From: Isotricha intestinalis
Lineage: Eukaryota > Ciliophora > Litostomatea > Vestibuliferida > Isotrichidae
DNA length: 39,454 nucleotides
NCBI GenBank assembly: GCA_023807065.1
Contig: JAJJLU010000470.1
Location: 1-39,454, forward strand
Reading direction: 5' to 3'
Shown piece after piece: positions 19,711-29,281 of this stretch. The position numbers and the translations under genes are program-made. The notes below the pieces were generated by a model. The model searched no databases, was not told the origin of the DNA, and saw only the letters and a program-made list of their open reading frames with translations. Within the stretch, counting starts at the first letter, position 1, and each line of letters opens with the position of its first letter.

Positions 19711-19927
19711 CTTTTTTCATTTAGTTATTTAATAAATATTAATATTTAAATTTTATAAAAAAAGAGATTTTGTCATAAATATTATATCCCTTATTTTTAT
19801 ATAAAGTTATTTTAATTGATTTTAACATATAACTATAATATAAAATCATTTAATTAGAAAATTATTAATATTGTGAGTTTATTATTTGTTATATTTTTTA
19901 TTTAATTTTAAAAAAAAATAAAAAAAA

Positions 19928-22192
19928 ATGGAAAAAGAAAAAACTTCAATTTCCAAAATTTCAGAAATAAAAATAGAAGAAGAAAATGAGAATAAAAATA
20001 ATAACGATTCCTCAAATAGATATAATATAAGAAGAACTTATAATGAATTAATACCAATAATAAAGGAAATATTAAAAAAGGGAATAAGAAATAGAACACC
20101 AAAAGATATAAGTGATTTAAATGAATTTTTAGAATTGACAAAATTTTCATATAATATGAAAGAAGAAATAGAAGAAGGAAATTTAGATTTAAATCAATTA
20201 ATTTTTTTTTCAACTCAATTTATGAATTTTGAATATTTTAATAAAGGAGATATTATTTATTATGAAGGAGATAAAGCTGAAAAATTTTATGTATTAATAA
20301 AAGGAAATGTAAATTTATTTAAATTAAATTATCAATCAAAACAAATGACTGCTTTTGAATATTATCAATATTTACAATATTATTATGAAAATATAAAAGA
20401 TTTATTTATTTTACATAAAACAGTAAAAGCAAATAATAATATTTTCCCGGTTTATAATCCTTCAGATATTCCAATTTTTGATGAAATACTTTTTAAAGTA
20501 AATTTACTAAATTTAATTTACGAAGGAGTCACAAAAAATAATATTTTAAACTTTATAAAAAATAATAATAAAAATAAAGAAGATTATTGTTATGATGATT
20601 TAGAAAAAGATAAATTAACAATGGATGAATATTATATGAAAATACAAAGTAAATTATCAGAATCAGAAAATTATTATTATTCAAAAGTAAAAAATGAAAT
20701 TAAAAGAGTTAAAATTATGGAAAATAATCTTAGTAAAACTTTAATAGAAAAAGAATATTTTGGTTTATTTAAATTAGAAGAAGGAGGAAATATAAGAAGA
20801 AATACTGCAATAATAGAAAGTAATAATACTTTATTATTAGTTGTTAATAAAAAATTATATTCTAGTTGTATTTCAAATGAACAAATGTTAATCAAAGAAA
20901 ATGAAGTTGATAAAATTTATTTTGGAAGTATATTTATTTCGGTTAGAAGACCTAATTTTGAAAAATATTATTTTTACAATTTAGATAAAGTTGAATTCTC
21001 AAAAGGAGAAGAAATTTTTTTAGAAAATGAAAAATTAAATTTTATTTATATTTTAAAAAAAGGAATGATTGAAATTAATCTTTTAAATAAAAGTATTATA
21101 GATATTAAAAAATTAATTAAAAAATTTAAAGAATTTGATAAATCTTTTTTAAACAGTGAATATGATGATACTTTAAAATTAAAAAATTCTTTAACTTCAA
21201 TGAAAAACTATATAAACCAAAAAAGTAATTATACTTTATTTGTGATAAATACAAAAGAAACTTTTGGAATTTGGGAATATTGTTTTAATAATAGATATAC
21301 TTGTTATAATATTAAAGTAAAAAGTGAAAAAGCAATTTTTTATAAAATGAATATAGATATTTTTTTAGAAGAAATTCATGAAAAAATTCCTGACAGTGAA
21401 TTATTGAAAAATCAAATTAAAATAAATGCTTATGAACAAGTTAGAAATTATATTGAAAGATTAATTTTTATTAAAAATTCTGTTTTAATGAAATATGATG
21501 TTGAATATTCAAAATGCAAAAAAGAAGAAGAAAAAAAACTTTTAAATATTAATTTTAATTTGAATGATAAAAATAAAGTAAAATCAATAAATAATTCTTC
21601 TAATATTAATCCATGTTTAATAACCTTTTTATTAAAATCTAAACATCAAAAAAATAATTCAATGGATATTCCAAATATTAAAATTTTAAATAATAATAAA
21701 AGTAATTTAAGAAAATTAATTTTTGATAAACCTTTAAGTTCTATAAATATAATAAAATCTTATGAAAATGATAGTAATAATAATATTAATGAAAAATATA
21801 AATTATTTTCCAACTCAAATAGTGAAAAATATTCTTATATAAATAATTATAATAAAAAATCCAGAAATATAATTATTAATGGTTTTAATAAAACTGAAAA
21901 AAATAAAAATTCAAAAATACATAAAAAACTTTTTGTTGATTATGATGCTAATAAAATAATTTTTCCTAAAATTTTATCTCCAAAAAAAATTAAATTTTCA
22001 AGTTATATAAAATTAAATGAAGATAAAGAAAAAGAAATTGAATTAAATAATAAAGGAAATAAAAATAATATTTTAAATAATTCTTTTAAGATTAATAAAG
22101 AAAAAAATAATAATTATTTGGCTATGAAAAGATTTTACCATAATTTTAATAATACAAGAATAAAAAATTCATTGACTAAATCAATGAAATAA
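19928..22192 (+). CDS. Tandem cyclic-nucleotide-binding-domain protein
   Basis: It encodes 754 residues with two CNBD-like folds and no attached kinase, channel or other enzyme. The first starts near 95 (FNKGDIIYYEGDKAEKFYVL, then IKGNVNLF). It is interrupted by about 130 residues before its binding cassette at about 275-300 (EYFGLFKLEEGGNIRRNTAI). The second spans about 350-480 (FSKGEEIFLENEKLNFIYIL, later ETFGIWEYCFNNRYTCYNIK). The cassettes are divergent: the Glu and Arg that bind the ribose phosphate are not in clear canonical positions, especially in the second copy, so nucleotide binding is uncertain. The C-terminal 250 residues are disordered and basic. It could be a scaffold or regulator derived from a PKA/PKG-type regulatory region. 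Confidence 0.8.
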   Translation: MEKEKTSISKISEIKIEEENENKNNNDSSNRYNIRRTYNELIPIIKEILKKGIRNRTPKDISDLNEFLELTKFSYNMKEEIEEGNLDLNQLIFFSTQFMNFEYFNKGDIIYYEGDKAEKFYVLIKGNVNLFKLNYQSKQMTAFEYYQYLQYYYENIKDLFILHKTVKANNNIFPVYNPSDIPIFDEILFKVNLLNLIYEGVTKNNILNFIKNNNKNKEDYCYDDLEKDKLTMDEYYMKIQSKLSESENYYYSKVKNEIKRVKIMENNLSKTLIEKEYFGLFKLEEGGNIRRNTAIIESNNTLLLVVNKKLYSSCISNEQMLIKENEVDKIYFGSIFISVRRPNFEKYYFYNLDKVEFSKGEEIFLENEKLNFIYILKKGMIEINLLNKSIIDIKKLIKKFKEFDKSFLNSEYDDTLKLKNSLTSMKNYINQKSNYTLFVINTKETFGIWEYCFNNRYTCYNIKVKSEKAIFYKMNIDIFLEEIHEKIPDSELLKNQIKINAYEQVRNYIERLIFIKNSVLMKYDVEYSKCKKEEEKKLLNINFNLNDKNKVKSINNSSNINPCLITFLLKSKHQKNNSMDIPNIKILNNNKSNLRKLIFDKPLSSINIIKSYENDSNNNINEKYKLFSNSNSEKYSYINNYNKKSRNIIINGFNKTEKNKNSKIHKKLFVDYDANKIIFPKILSPKKIKFSSYIKLNEDKEKEIELNNKGNKNNILNNSFKINKEKNNNYLAMKRFYHNFNNTRIKNSLTKSMK

Positions 22193-22332
22193 TTTAAAAT
22201 AATATTATTTTATATTTTATTATATATAATTAGAATTATATATTTTTATTTAATTTTTTTTATTATTTTTGTTTAAAATTAATTGAATTTTCTTTATTTA
22301 AGGTTTAACTATTTAATCAATTTAATATAAAA

Positions 22333-23202
22333 ATGTTTCAAGTTAAGACAAATGACAACCAAAAACTAATTAGTTTTCCACAAAAAGAAACTAATGAAAT
22401 AAATTATATTCCAGAAATTAATTCTGAAAATAAAAAAAATTATCACTCTTGTGGAGAAAAAACAATAAATGAAATTAAAAGCAATATAAATCCTAATTTA
22501 CAAAATGAAAACATTGAAATTCGAAATATAATAATGAAATTTGAAAAATTAATGAATATAATGAATATAAATAAAAATATTAATGTAGAAAAAAATAAGA
22601 ATAATTTGAAAAACTTCAAAAGAAATTTATTTATAAATTATTCAAATAGTAATAATTTTCTATTTCCTAATTTTATAAATAATAATAAGCAGTTAATAAA
22701 CAAAGAAATTCCAACAAATCTAAATTTACAAAAAGAAAATTCAGAAAATAACATTTATTTAGGTAATAAAATTAAAAGAAAAAAAAAAAATGAAAATGAA
22801 CAATCAAATAATATTTTAAACAATAAAAAAAATGATAATGATAATAAAAATTATGTTATGTTTAAAGAAGGAATTATTAAAATAAAAACTAATGAAATAA
22901 TAAATTCAAATGAAATCAATGATATTATTAAATATAATTACACACATTTAACTTCAATAAAACAATTATTATTTCACTTAAATTATCAAATAGAAAGTAA
23001 AAAAAATAAATTCTTTAAAAAATATTATTTTACTATTTCAAAAATTTTATTCATTATAACTGTTGATTATATTAATTGTAAAATTGTTGAAATTTATGAA
23101 AAAAAAGAAAATTTAGAAACAACAATTAATTCTGATATATTAATTTCTAAAGAATTATTTCATATTGAAAATCATTTAAAAAACAGACTTATTAATAAAT
23201 AA
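22333..23202 (+). CDS. Hypothetical Asn/Lys-rich protein
   Basis: It encodes 289 residues that I do not recognise. Residues 1-185 are Asn- and Lys-rich and probably disordered, with a basic patch NKIKRKKKNENEQ near 148. The last 105 residues are more ordered, alternating hydrophobic and polar (HLTSIKQLLFHLNYQI, KYYFTISKILFIITVDYI). It lies directly upstream of, and on the same strand as, the MLH3-like gene, separated by 244 bases and a TAA. I looked for the ATPase motifs of MutL (the N-box Asn, DNGxG, GFRGEAL) and found none, so it is not the missing N-terminal half of that protein. Confidence 0.7.
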   Translation: MFQVKTNDNQKLISFPQKETNEINYIPEINSENKKNYHSCGEKTINEIKSNINPNLQNENIEIRNIIMKFEKLMNIMNINKNINVEKNKNNLKNFKRNLFINYSNSNNFLFPNFINNNKQLINKEIPTNLNLQKENSENNIYLGNKIKRKKKNENEQSNNILNNKKNDNDNKNYVMFKEGIIKIKTNEIINSNEINDIIKYNYTHLTSIKQLLFHLNYQIESKKNKFFKKYYFTISKILFIITVDYINCKIVEIYEKKENLETTINSDILISKELFHIENHLKNRLINK

Positions 23203-23446
23203 GGTAATTTATTGCATTTTTTTATAATATAAATTTACTAATTATAAATTTTTGGATTTATTTTAAATAATTTTCCAAGAAAAGAAATAAGGATAAATTT
23301 TCAAGGTGTTATACAATTTATAATATTTTGAAATATTAAATCAATTTAATTTTAAATAACTATATGAAAAAATAAAAAATAATAAATTAAATAATTAAAT
23401 TTAATATAAAGACTAAAAATTTTTTAACTAAAAAAAAATCAACAAA

Positions 23447-24298
23447 ATGTTAAATTTAAATTCAGCAAATTTTTTAAACAATTTACCCAAAATTCCTTTA
23501 TTAAGTAAAGTAATAAAAAAAGAAACTTCATATAAAAAAATAAAAGTGAATAAAAAAGGAATAAATAACATAAATTACAATACATTAACAACTAAAAATA
23601 AATCAGAACTGAAAAAAGAAGAAATAAAAAATTTAAATATTATTGGTCAATTTCATAATAAATTAATAATTACAATAAGAGAAAATGATTCATCAATAAT
23701 AATATTTGATCAACATGCAGTTCATGAAAGAATTTTATATGAATTTTATTCTGAATTATTATTTTTAAAAATTTATGAAAATAATCTTTCAAATTTAAGT
23801 TTTAATGAAGTTAAATTAAATTTATTCCATAAAATTTTTGATGAATATTATTTAGACAATTACATTGAAATTAAAGCTTCTAAATATAATATTAATATGC
23901 AAAATTTTTGTCAAAAATTTAATTGCAATGAAACAAATAGAAAAAATAAAATTTTTCATTTTTCTTTTAATTATGATATTAAAAAGGATAATTTAATTTT
24001 TTTTACAGTTCCAATTATTTTTGATAAAATACATAAATTAGAAAAATTACTTTTAATATTTAGTGAAATAATCAATAATATTGAATATTATATAAAATTA
24101 TATGAAGAAAAAAATTTTAAAATCATTTTTTTATTTGATAATTTTATTAAGTCAAAAGCATGTAGAGATGCAATTAAATTCAATGATGAATTAGATGAAA
24201 ATTATATTAAAAAATTAATTAATGAATTAGGAAATTGTAAAAATCCTTTTCAATGTGCTCATGGAAGACATAATTTTTTTATAAAATATAAAATATAA
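23447..24298 (+). CDS. MLH3-type MutL endonuclease domain protein
   Basis: It encodes 283 residues matching the C-terminal domain of eukaryotic MLH3. Residues 65 on read NIIGQFHNKLIITI. The metal-binding endonuclease motif DQHAVHERILYE at 88-99 fits DQHA(x)2E(x)4E. ACR lies at 238-240, followed by DAIKFNDELDE, and the terminal PFQCAHGRH has C270, H272 and R274. The PFQCAHGR wording is that of MLH3 rather than PMS2. MLH3 pairs with MLH1 as MutL-gamma, a nickase for mismatch repair and meiotic crossovers. The protein ends a few residues past the motif, as in yeast Mlh3. The GHKL ATPase half and linker are absent here and in the kilobase upstream. His replaces the usual Pro after HGR. It may be a naturally split or reduced protein. 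Confidence 0.87.
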   Translation: MLNLNSANFLNNLPKIPLLSKVIKKETSYKKIKVNKKGINNINYNTLTTKNKSELKKEEIKNLNIIGQFHNKLIITIRENDSSIIIFDQHAVHERILYEFYSELLFLKIYENNLSNLSFNEVKLNLFHKIFDEYYLDNYIEIKASKYNINMQNFCQKFNCNETNRKNKIFHFSFNYDIKKDNLIFFTVPIIFDKIHKLEKLLLIFSEIINNIEYYIKLYEEKNFKIIFLFDNFIKSKACRDAIKFNDELDENYIKKLINELGNCKNPFQCAHGRHNFFIKYKI

Positions 24299-24453
24299 AT
24301 TCTATTTTTATTTGTTTATAATTTTATAAATTTAATATAGTAAATAAAAGAAAATTTTCTATTAAAAATATTTTAATTATTTATAATTCCCAACCAATTA
24401 ATAATTTACTTTTGATATAAAAATTATAAAAATAATTTACATAACAATTTATT

Positions 24454-24642
24454 TTATTCTAATTTCAAATTGTCTATTTTTTCTCTTAAGTCTTCATTAT
24501 TATTATCATTATTTTCTTTTTCATCACTTTCAATATGTTTAACTTTATTTATTTCTGCTAATTCTTCTTTTGTAAATTCTTCTACTCTTCTCATTTCATT
24601 TGCTCTTTTTAATCTAAATTTTTTTCTATTTGAAGATTCCAT
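24454..24642 (-). CDS. Small charged protein
   Basis: It encodes 62 residues: a basic N-terminus (MESSNRKKFRLKRANEMRR) and an acidic helical remainder (EEFTKEELAEINKVKH, later DEKENNDNNNEDLREKI). The ATG and TAA are clear and the composition is coding-like, unlike the opposite-strand frame across the same DNA, which is a hydrophobic shadow. There is no recognised domain. It sits alone between the MLH3-like gene and a gene-free kilobase. Confidence 0.55.
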   Translation of the reverse strand: MESSNRKKFRLKRANEMRRVEEFTKEELAEINKVKHIESDEKENNDNNNEDLREKIDNLKLE

Positions 24643-24655
24643 TTATTTTAAATAA

Positions 24656-25661
24656 TACAAATATTAATTTTATATTACGCAAAAATTGAATATTAAAAAT
24701 AAAAATATTAATATAAAAAAGTGTAAAAAATTACATAAAAAAATTATGTAAAAAAAAAATATTATATTATATATGTGAATATACTTATTTTATTTTTATT
24801 ATTTTTTTTTCATCAACTTTGTGTAAAAATTTAAAAAAGAAAAAAAATAAGTAAAATTTAGCAATTTCAAAATATTGTTTTTCAACAAAAAATATTAAAT
24901 GTTATAAATTGTAAATCACAGAATTTTTGTAATTATGAAAATAATATATGTTATTGTGCAAAAAGGATATTTAAATAACAAAAATTCAATAAATTTATGT
25001 TCATATAAAAAATTTAATCATATTAATTCTTTTTTGTAGGAAATATTATTAAATTCTGGTATTGGACATATTATAATTCTGGAATTGTTAAATTAAATTT
25101 CAGTTTATTATTTTATGTGTTATATTTATTGAAATATATTTAATAAAGATAAAAAAATCATTTCGAAATTAAAATGATTATTTCTATTTATTTATGTTTT
25201 TTATTTGGTTTTTGATGATTTTTCTTTTGGGTTTAATTAAATTTAATGATGGGAATTATTTTCCTTTGGTGCATTGGTAAGAATAAATTAAAGATTCTAA
25301 AAAAATTATTATATTTTCATTTGGAAAATTTCTTATCTTGAATAAACAAAAATTTTACTTAAATAAGTTGAAAAACATTTATTAAAAAATAGATTTTTCT
25401 TTTATTTTAGTTTAATTTTTATAATAATATTATAATTATATATTTATTAAAACTGCAAATTATTATTATAAATATTTAAATTATATATTTTATTAGATAT
25501 CAAAGTTTATTTATATCAATTTAAAATAAATGAATAAGATTATTATTATTAATAAAAATAATATATATATTTATCTTCTAATATCTTAAAAAAACTATAT
25601 AAAAATATAATAAAGATAAGAATTTTCTTCTCATTGATTTTATAATTAAAAAATTAAATGT
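24656..25661. other. Gene-free A/T stretch
   Basis: About 1 kb without a supported gene. A 34-codon frame from 24935 (MKIIYVIVQKGYLNN) ends in TAG. Patches near 25200-25275 are somewhat richer in G, but I find no tRNA cloverleaf, snoRNA box pair or domain. Confidence 0.5.
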
Positions 25662-26717
25662 TTAATTAAATAAATCCTCTTTCACATTATTTATAACAGA
25701 AAAATTATGAGTTAATAAATTACTTCTATAACTTGAATTAAGACTTATAGTTCTTTTAGATAAATTAGGAGAAAAATTTTCAATTTTATGTGGTGGTCTA
25801 TAAATATATTTTTTTTCTTTCATTTTCCCAATTAAATCTTTTTCCCATTTTAATAAACTTTCTCCATTTATAAATAAACCACTTAAATTTCTTTTACATT
25901 TAGTTTCAATTTTAGGTAATTTTTTTTCAGTTTTATTCTTTTTTAATTTATAATGTAAATGATTATTAGGAATTGGAATATTTGGTTTTCTAATATATAA
26001 TTTATTTTTTTTTATATTTTCAATATCTTTAATAAAATTTTTTTCTGTTCTTAAATAATTTTCAAAATGAAAATTCATTTTATCAAATTCATCTTTATGA
26101 TAAATATTTGAATCTTCTCTTTCTTCTTTTTTTATTCTAAATTTTTCTTGACCATTATTATAAAAAATTAATAATTGACTTTTTGGTCTTTTAATTATTT
26201 TAACTAATTTATTTTCTAATTTATTTATATTTTCTTCAAATTTTTTAAAAGATTCAAATCTATTTTTTTGCTTTTTTAATAATACACAATTTAATTTTTT
26301 ATCAAAAGAATTTTTCAAAAAACTCTGATTTTCATTATTATAAATTTCTTCTTTTTTATTTCTTTTAATTCTATTTTCATGTTTTTGAAAAATTAAATTT
26401 ATTTCTTGATTATGAATAATTTCTTTTTGTTCTTGATTTGAAAAAGAAAAATTTTTTTTTCTTCTTTCATTTTTTGTTTTTTTTTTCTTTATTAAAGGAA
26501 GTAAAAACCCATGTTTAATATTTTTTTTCAATAATAAATTATAAGGTAATTCTTCATTTAATTGAGTATAAAATTTTCCATAACAAAAAGGCTCTCCGTC
26601 ACAACATTGATTAAAATAATTTGCAGGATTTAAAAAAAAATTTGAAATAAAATTTTTATATTTTGAGTTTCTTTTTGAATTTATATTTATTTTATGTGCA
26701 ATTTTTGATATTTTCAT
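25662..26717 (-). CDS. Hypothetical Lys-rich protein
   Basis: It encodes 351 residues that I do not recognise. A possible ordered N-terminal segment contains three close cysteines (NQCCDGEPFCYGKF, about 37-50), then NEELPYNLLLKKNIKHGFL. The rest is strongly basic with charged helices and short motifs such as RRKKNFSF and KKLPKIETKCKRNLSG. No membrane segment or signal peptide is visible. The high Lys/Arg content and lack of a globular core would suit a cytoskeletal or nuclear protein, but nothing decides between them. Confidence 0.72.
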   Translation of the reverse strand: MKISKIAHKININSKRNSKYKNFISNFFLNPANYFNQCCDGEPFCYGKFYTQLNEELPYNLLLKKNIKHGFLLPLIKKKKTKNERRKKNFSFSNQEQKEIIHNQEINLIFQKHENRIKRNKKEEIYNNENQSFLKNSFDKKLNCVLLKKQKNRFESFKKFEENINKLENKLVKIIKRPKSQLLIFYNNGQEKFRIKKEEREDSNIYHKDEFDKMNFHFENYLRTEKNFIKDIENIKKNKLYIRKPNIPIPNNHLHYKLKKNKTEKKLPKIETKCKRNLSGLFINGESLLKWEKDLIGKMKEKKYIYRPPHKIENFSPNLSKRTISLNSSYRSNLLTHNFSVINNVKEDLFN

Positions 26718-27059
26718 TATTTTTTTCTTATTTTTTATATATTTTCTTTTTTTTAAAATAAATTTTATAAAAAAACAAATTTTTTTATATTTATCAATAA
26801 AAAAATAATGCTATTTAAATAAATAAAAAAAAAAAAAATTAAAAAAAATTAAATATCTCTTCTAATTAATTATTATTTATAATATTTCTTTTCTAGTTTT
26901 TTTTATATTGTTTTATTATATGTTTTCACAATTAAATATATTATTATTTAATATTATTAATTCAAATATAAATAAATAATGATTTTTATTTAATAATTTA
27001 TTATATAAAAAAGTAATATAATTATTTGAAAATATTTCAATTAATAAAAAAAATGATTG
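26718..27059. other. A/T spacer
   Basis: These 342 bases lie between two minus-strand genes and contain A and T homopolymer runs. I see nothing else. Confidence 0.5.
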
Positions 27060-28958
27060 CTAACAAATTCTTTTATACCAAATAGAAATTAATTCTAATA
27101 AAAGACTGAAAATATTTTTTTCATTATCTTTAGGCTCTTGAGTTATATTATTTAAATCAGAATTAACAATAGTTTGTAAAATTCCAACACAATCTTCTCC
27201 ATTAAAAATAGGAAAAGTAACTAAACATTCACTTGCAGAAATATCAACTAAACTATTATAATATTTACAATCTTTTATTTTTCTACATCCATGAAATTGT
27301 TTTTTATTAAAAACAAAATATATTATTCCTAAATTATTTTTTTCAAAAATTTTTTTATTTGTTAAATGAACTAATTTATTATCTTGATTTTTAAATAAAA
27401 TTTGAGCTGAAGAAGAAGAAAATAAATTAATTAATAATTCTTCAGTTATTTTAGTTAAATCAATTAAATTATTAATAGAATATAATTGAATACTATATTT
27501 AAATAAAAGTTTTAATCTTGAAATTTGAATTAAACTCATATCTTTATTATTATTATTTTCAATAATTGCGTTTGCTTGTTTTGAAATAATTAATAATAAT
27601 TCTTCATCATCACAATTAAAATGTTTTTTATTTTTATTTATTGCTTGAATAACTCCAAAAACTTCATTAGAAGAATCTAATATAGGATAACATAAAATAT
27701 TTTTAATTTTTATATTATTTTTTTTTTCTATTTCTTTAAAAAATTTAATATCTTGATTTGTATCATCAATTTTAAATTTTTCTTTTTTTAAAAAAACATT
27801 ACCTAATATTCCTTTATCTTTAGGAAGTTTAATATTATTTTTACTTCCATTTTCATTTAATAAAATTAATTGATCTGATAAATTATCATATATAAATAAA
27901 TAAGCTGCTTCACAATCTAAAATTTTACAAGTATTATTTAATAATATTTTAATTGAATCTGTTGTTAAAACACTTTTAACTAAATTTACTCCTGAATTAA
28001 TAAATAATTTTATTCTTTTTATTAATCTTATTGATTGTTGATAATCTTTTGACATTATATTTATTATATCACATAAGTTTACTAAAAATTTACTTGTTCT
28101 TGTTCTTATTTCTGTTATAAAATTTTCATCTGATTGGGTGAATTTAATTAAAAATTTTAAATTTTCATTTTCTGACATTTCTATTAATTTTTCATCTGGT
28201 AAACTTAATAAAGATATTCCATTTGAACTTCTAAATTTATTATTATTTTTATTTGATAAATTTAATATTTTACCATATGGATTATTTTGAAGTAAATATT
28301 TTTGATATTTATTTTCTTCATTAAATAAAAAATTATTTGTTATATTTAATTTTGATTTTGATTCTAATATATTTGCTAGACTTTTATGTCTTAGAAAATT
28401 ATTATTATTTTTTCTTGAAAATGTATTTGAAAGTTTTATTCCTATATTTTCAATTGAACTTGATGAATCAATTGAATCTAAAGTTTTTTTATCATCTTTT
28501 TTTCTTAATATTACTGAATTATAATTTATTGAAGCATTATTATTTATTGATGATGAATTTCTTAACTTTAAATTTTCTTTTAATAAATCTCTATACATTT
28601 TATCTTTTTGATTTATTATGAATATAAAAAAATCATTCATATTATTTAAATCATTTATATTTGATTCTAATTTTTTTATTTTAAATTGCAATTGCTGAAT
28701 TAAATTATAATTTTTGCAATAATATTTTCCTGGACATAAATTTTGTAATATATGATAATCATTGCTTTGCTTTTCTTGACTATAATTTTTTTTTATGTGT
28801 TTATTACATGATTTTGAAAAAAGATTTGAGGCTGATTTATTTAAAAATATTTTATTGTTTTCTTCTTTAAAATTTACATTTTCAATTTTTCTTAATTTTG
28901 GTTTTAAATTTTCTAATAAAGAATTTTTTAAATTTTTAATCTCTTTATCATTAATCAT
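27060..28958 (-). CDS. Tandem GAF-domain protein
   Basis: It encodes 632 residues ending in TAG. The N-terminal 300 residues are mostly disordered, with a short cysteine-containing patch (LCPGKYYCKNYN) and a helical segment (NLIQQLQFKIKKLESNIN). GAF-A spans about 318-470: IKILLNNTCKILDCEAAYLF, later ILCYPILDSSNEVFGVIQAI, then FNCDDEELLLIISKQANAI. GAF-B spans about 475-625 and is more divergent (CLVTFPIFNGEDCVGILQTI). Paired GAF domains bind cyclic nucleotides in phosphodiesterases and adenylyl cyclases, but neither a PDE nor a cyclase catalytic domain follows; the protein ends just after GAF-B. It is probably a ligand sensor or dimerising scaffold. The ligand cannot be predicted from sequence alone. 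Confidence 0.83.
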   Translation of the reverse strand: MINDKEIKNLKNSLLENLKPKLRKIENVNFKEENNKIFLNKSASNLFSKSCNKHIKKNYSQEKQSNDYHILQNLCPGKYYCKNYNLIQQLQFKIKKLESNINDLNNMNDFFIFIINQKDKMYRDLLKENLKLRNSSSINNNASINYNSVILRKKDDKKTLDSIDSSSSIENIGIKLSNTFSRKNNNNFLRHKSLANILESKSKLNITNNFLFNEENKYQKYLLQNNPYGKILNLSNKNNNKFRSSNGISLLSLPDEKLIEMSENENLKFLIKFTQSDENFITEIRTRTSKFLVNLCDIINIMSKDYQQSIRLIKRIKLFINSGVNLVKSVLTTDSIKILLNNTCKILDCEAAYLFIYDNLSDQLILLNENGSKNNIKLPKDKGILGNVFLKKEKFKIDDTNQDIKFFKEIEKKNNIKIKNILCYPILDSSNEVFGVIQAINKNKKHFNCDDEELLLIISKQANAIIENNNNKDMSLIQISRLKLLFKYSIQLYSINNLIDLTKITEELLINLFSSSSAQILFKNQDNKLVHLTNKKIFEKNNLGIIYFVFNKKQFHGCRKIKDCKYYNSLVDISASECLVTFPIFNGEDCVGILQTIVNSDLNNITQEPKDNEKNIFSLLLELISIWYKRIC

Positions 28959-29281
28959 TTTTCTAATTTTATAAATTATTTTTTCAAAAATAAAAAGTTA
29001 AAAATTAAATCAAGCATAAAATATTAATTTTAATATAATTATTTTTAACAAAAAAATAAAATAATTTCTGTTTTAAAAAAGCATTAATAAATTAAATTGA
29101 AAGTATTTTGAAATATTATTTTAGTTAAATTCCAATATTCAAATTATATTTTTTTATAAAGAGAAATGAAATGATAAAATAATATTGTTTTAAAAACTTT
29201 ATCTATATTTTTATAAAAAAAATATTTTAAATTTGATTGAAAAAAAATAATATATTTCATAATTACATTTTTACAATTTTT
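28959..29281. other. A/T spacer
   Basis: These 323 bases lie between two minus-strand genes. No open frame, repeat or RNA element is visible. Confidence 0.5.

Noticed and set aside
22333..23202. Gene upstream of the MLH3-like gene as its missing ATPase half
   Set aside because: No GHKL motifs are present and a TAA plus 244 bases separate the two frames.
24935..25096. Possible two-exon gene (34-codon frame, then an 18-codon frame after a TTTTTTGTAG site)
   Set aside because: Joining at the available GT (24999) to the AG at 25038-25039 creates an immediate stop, and neither piece has a recognisable motif.
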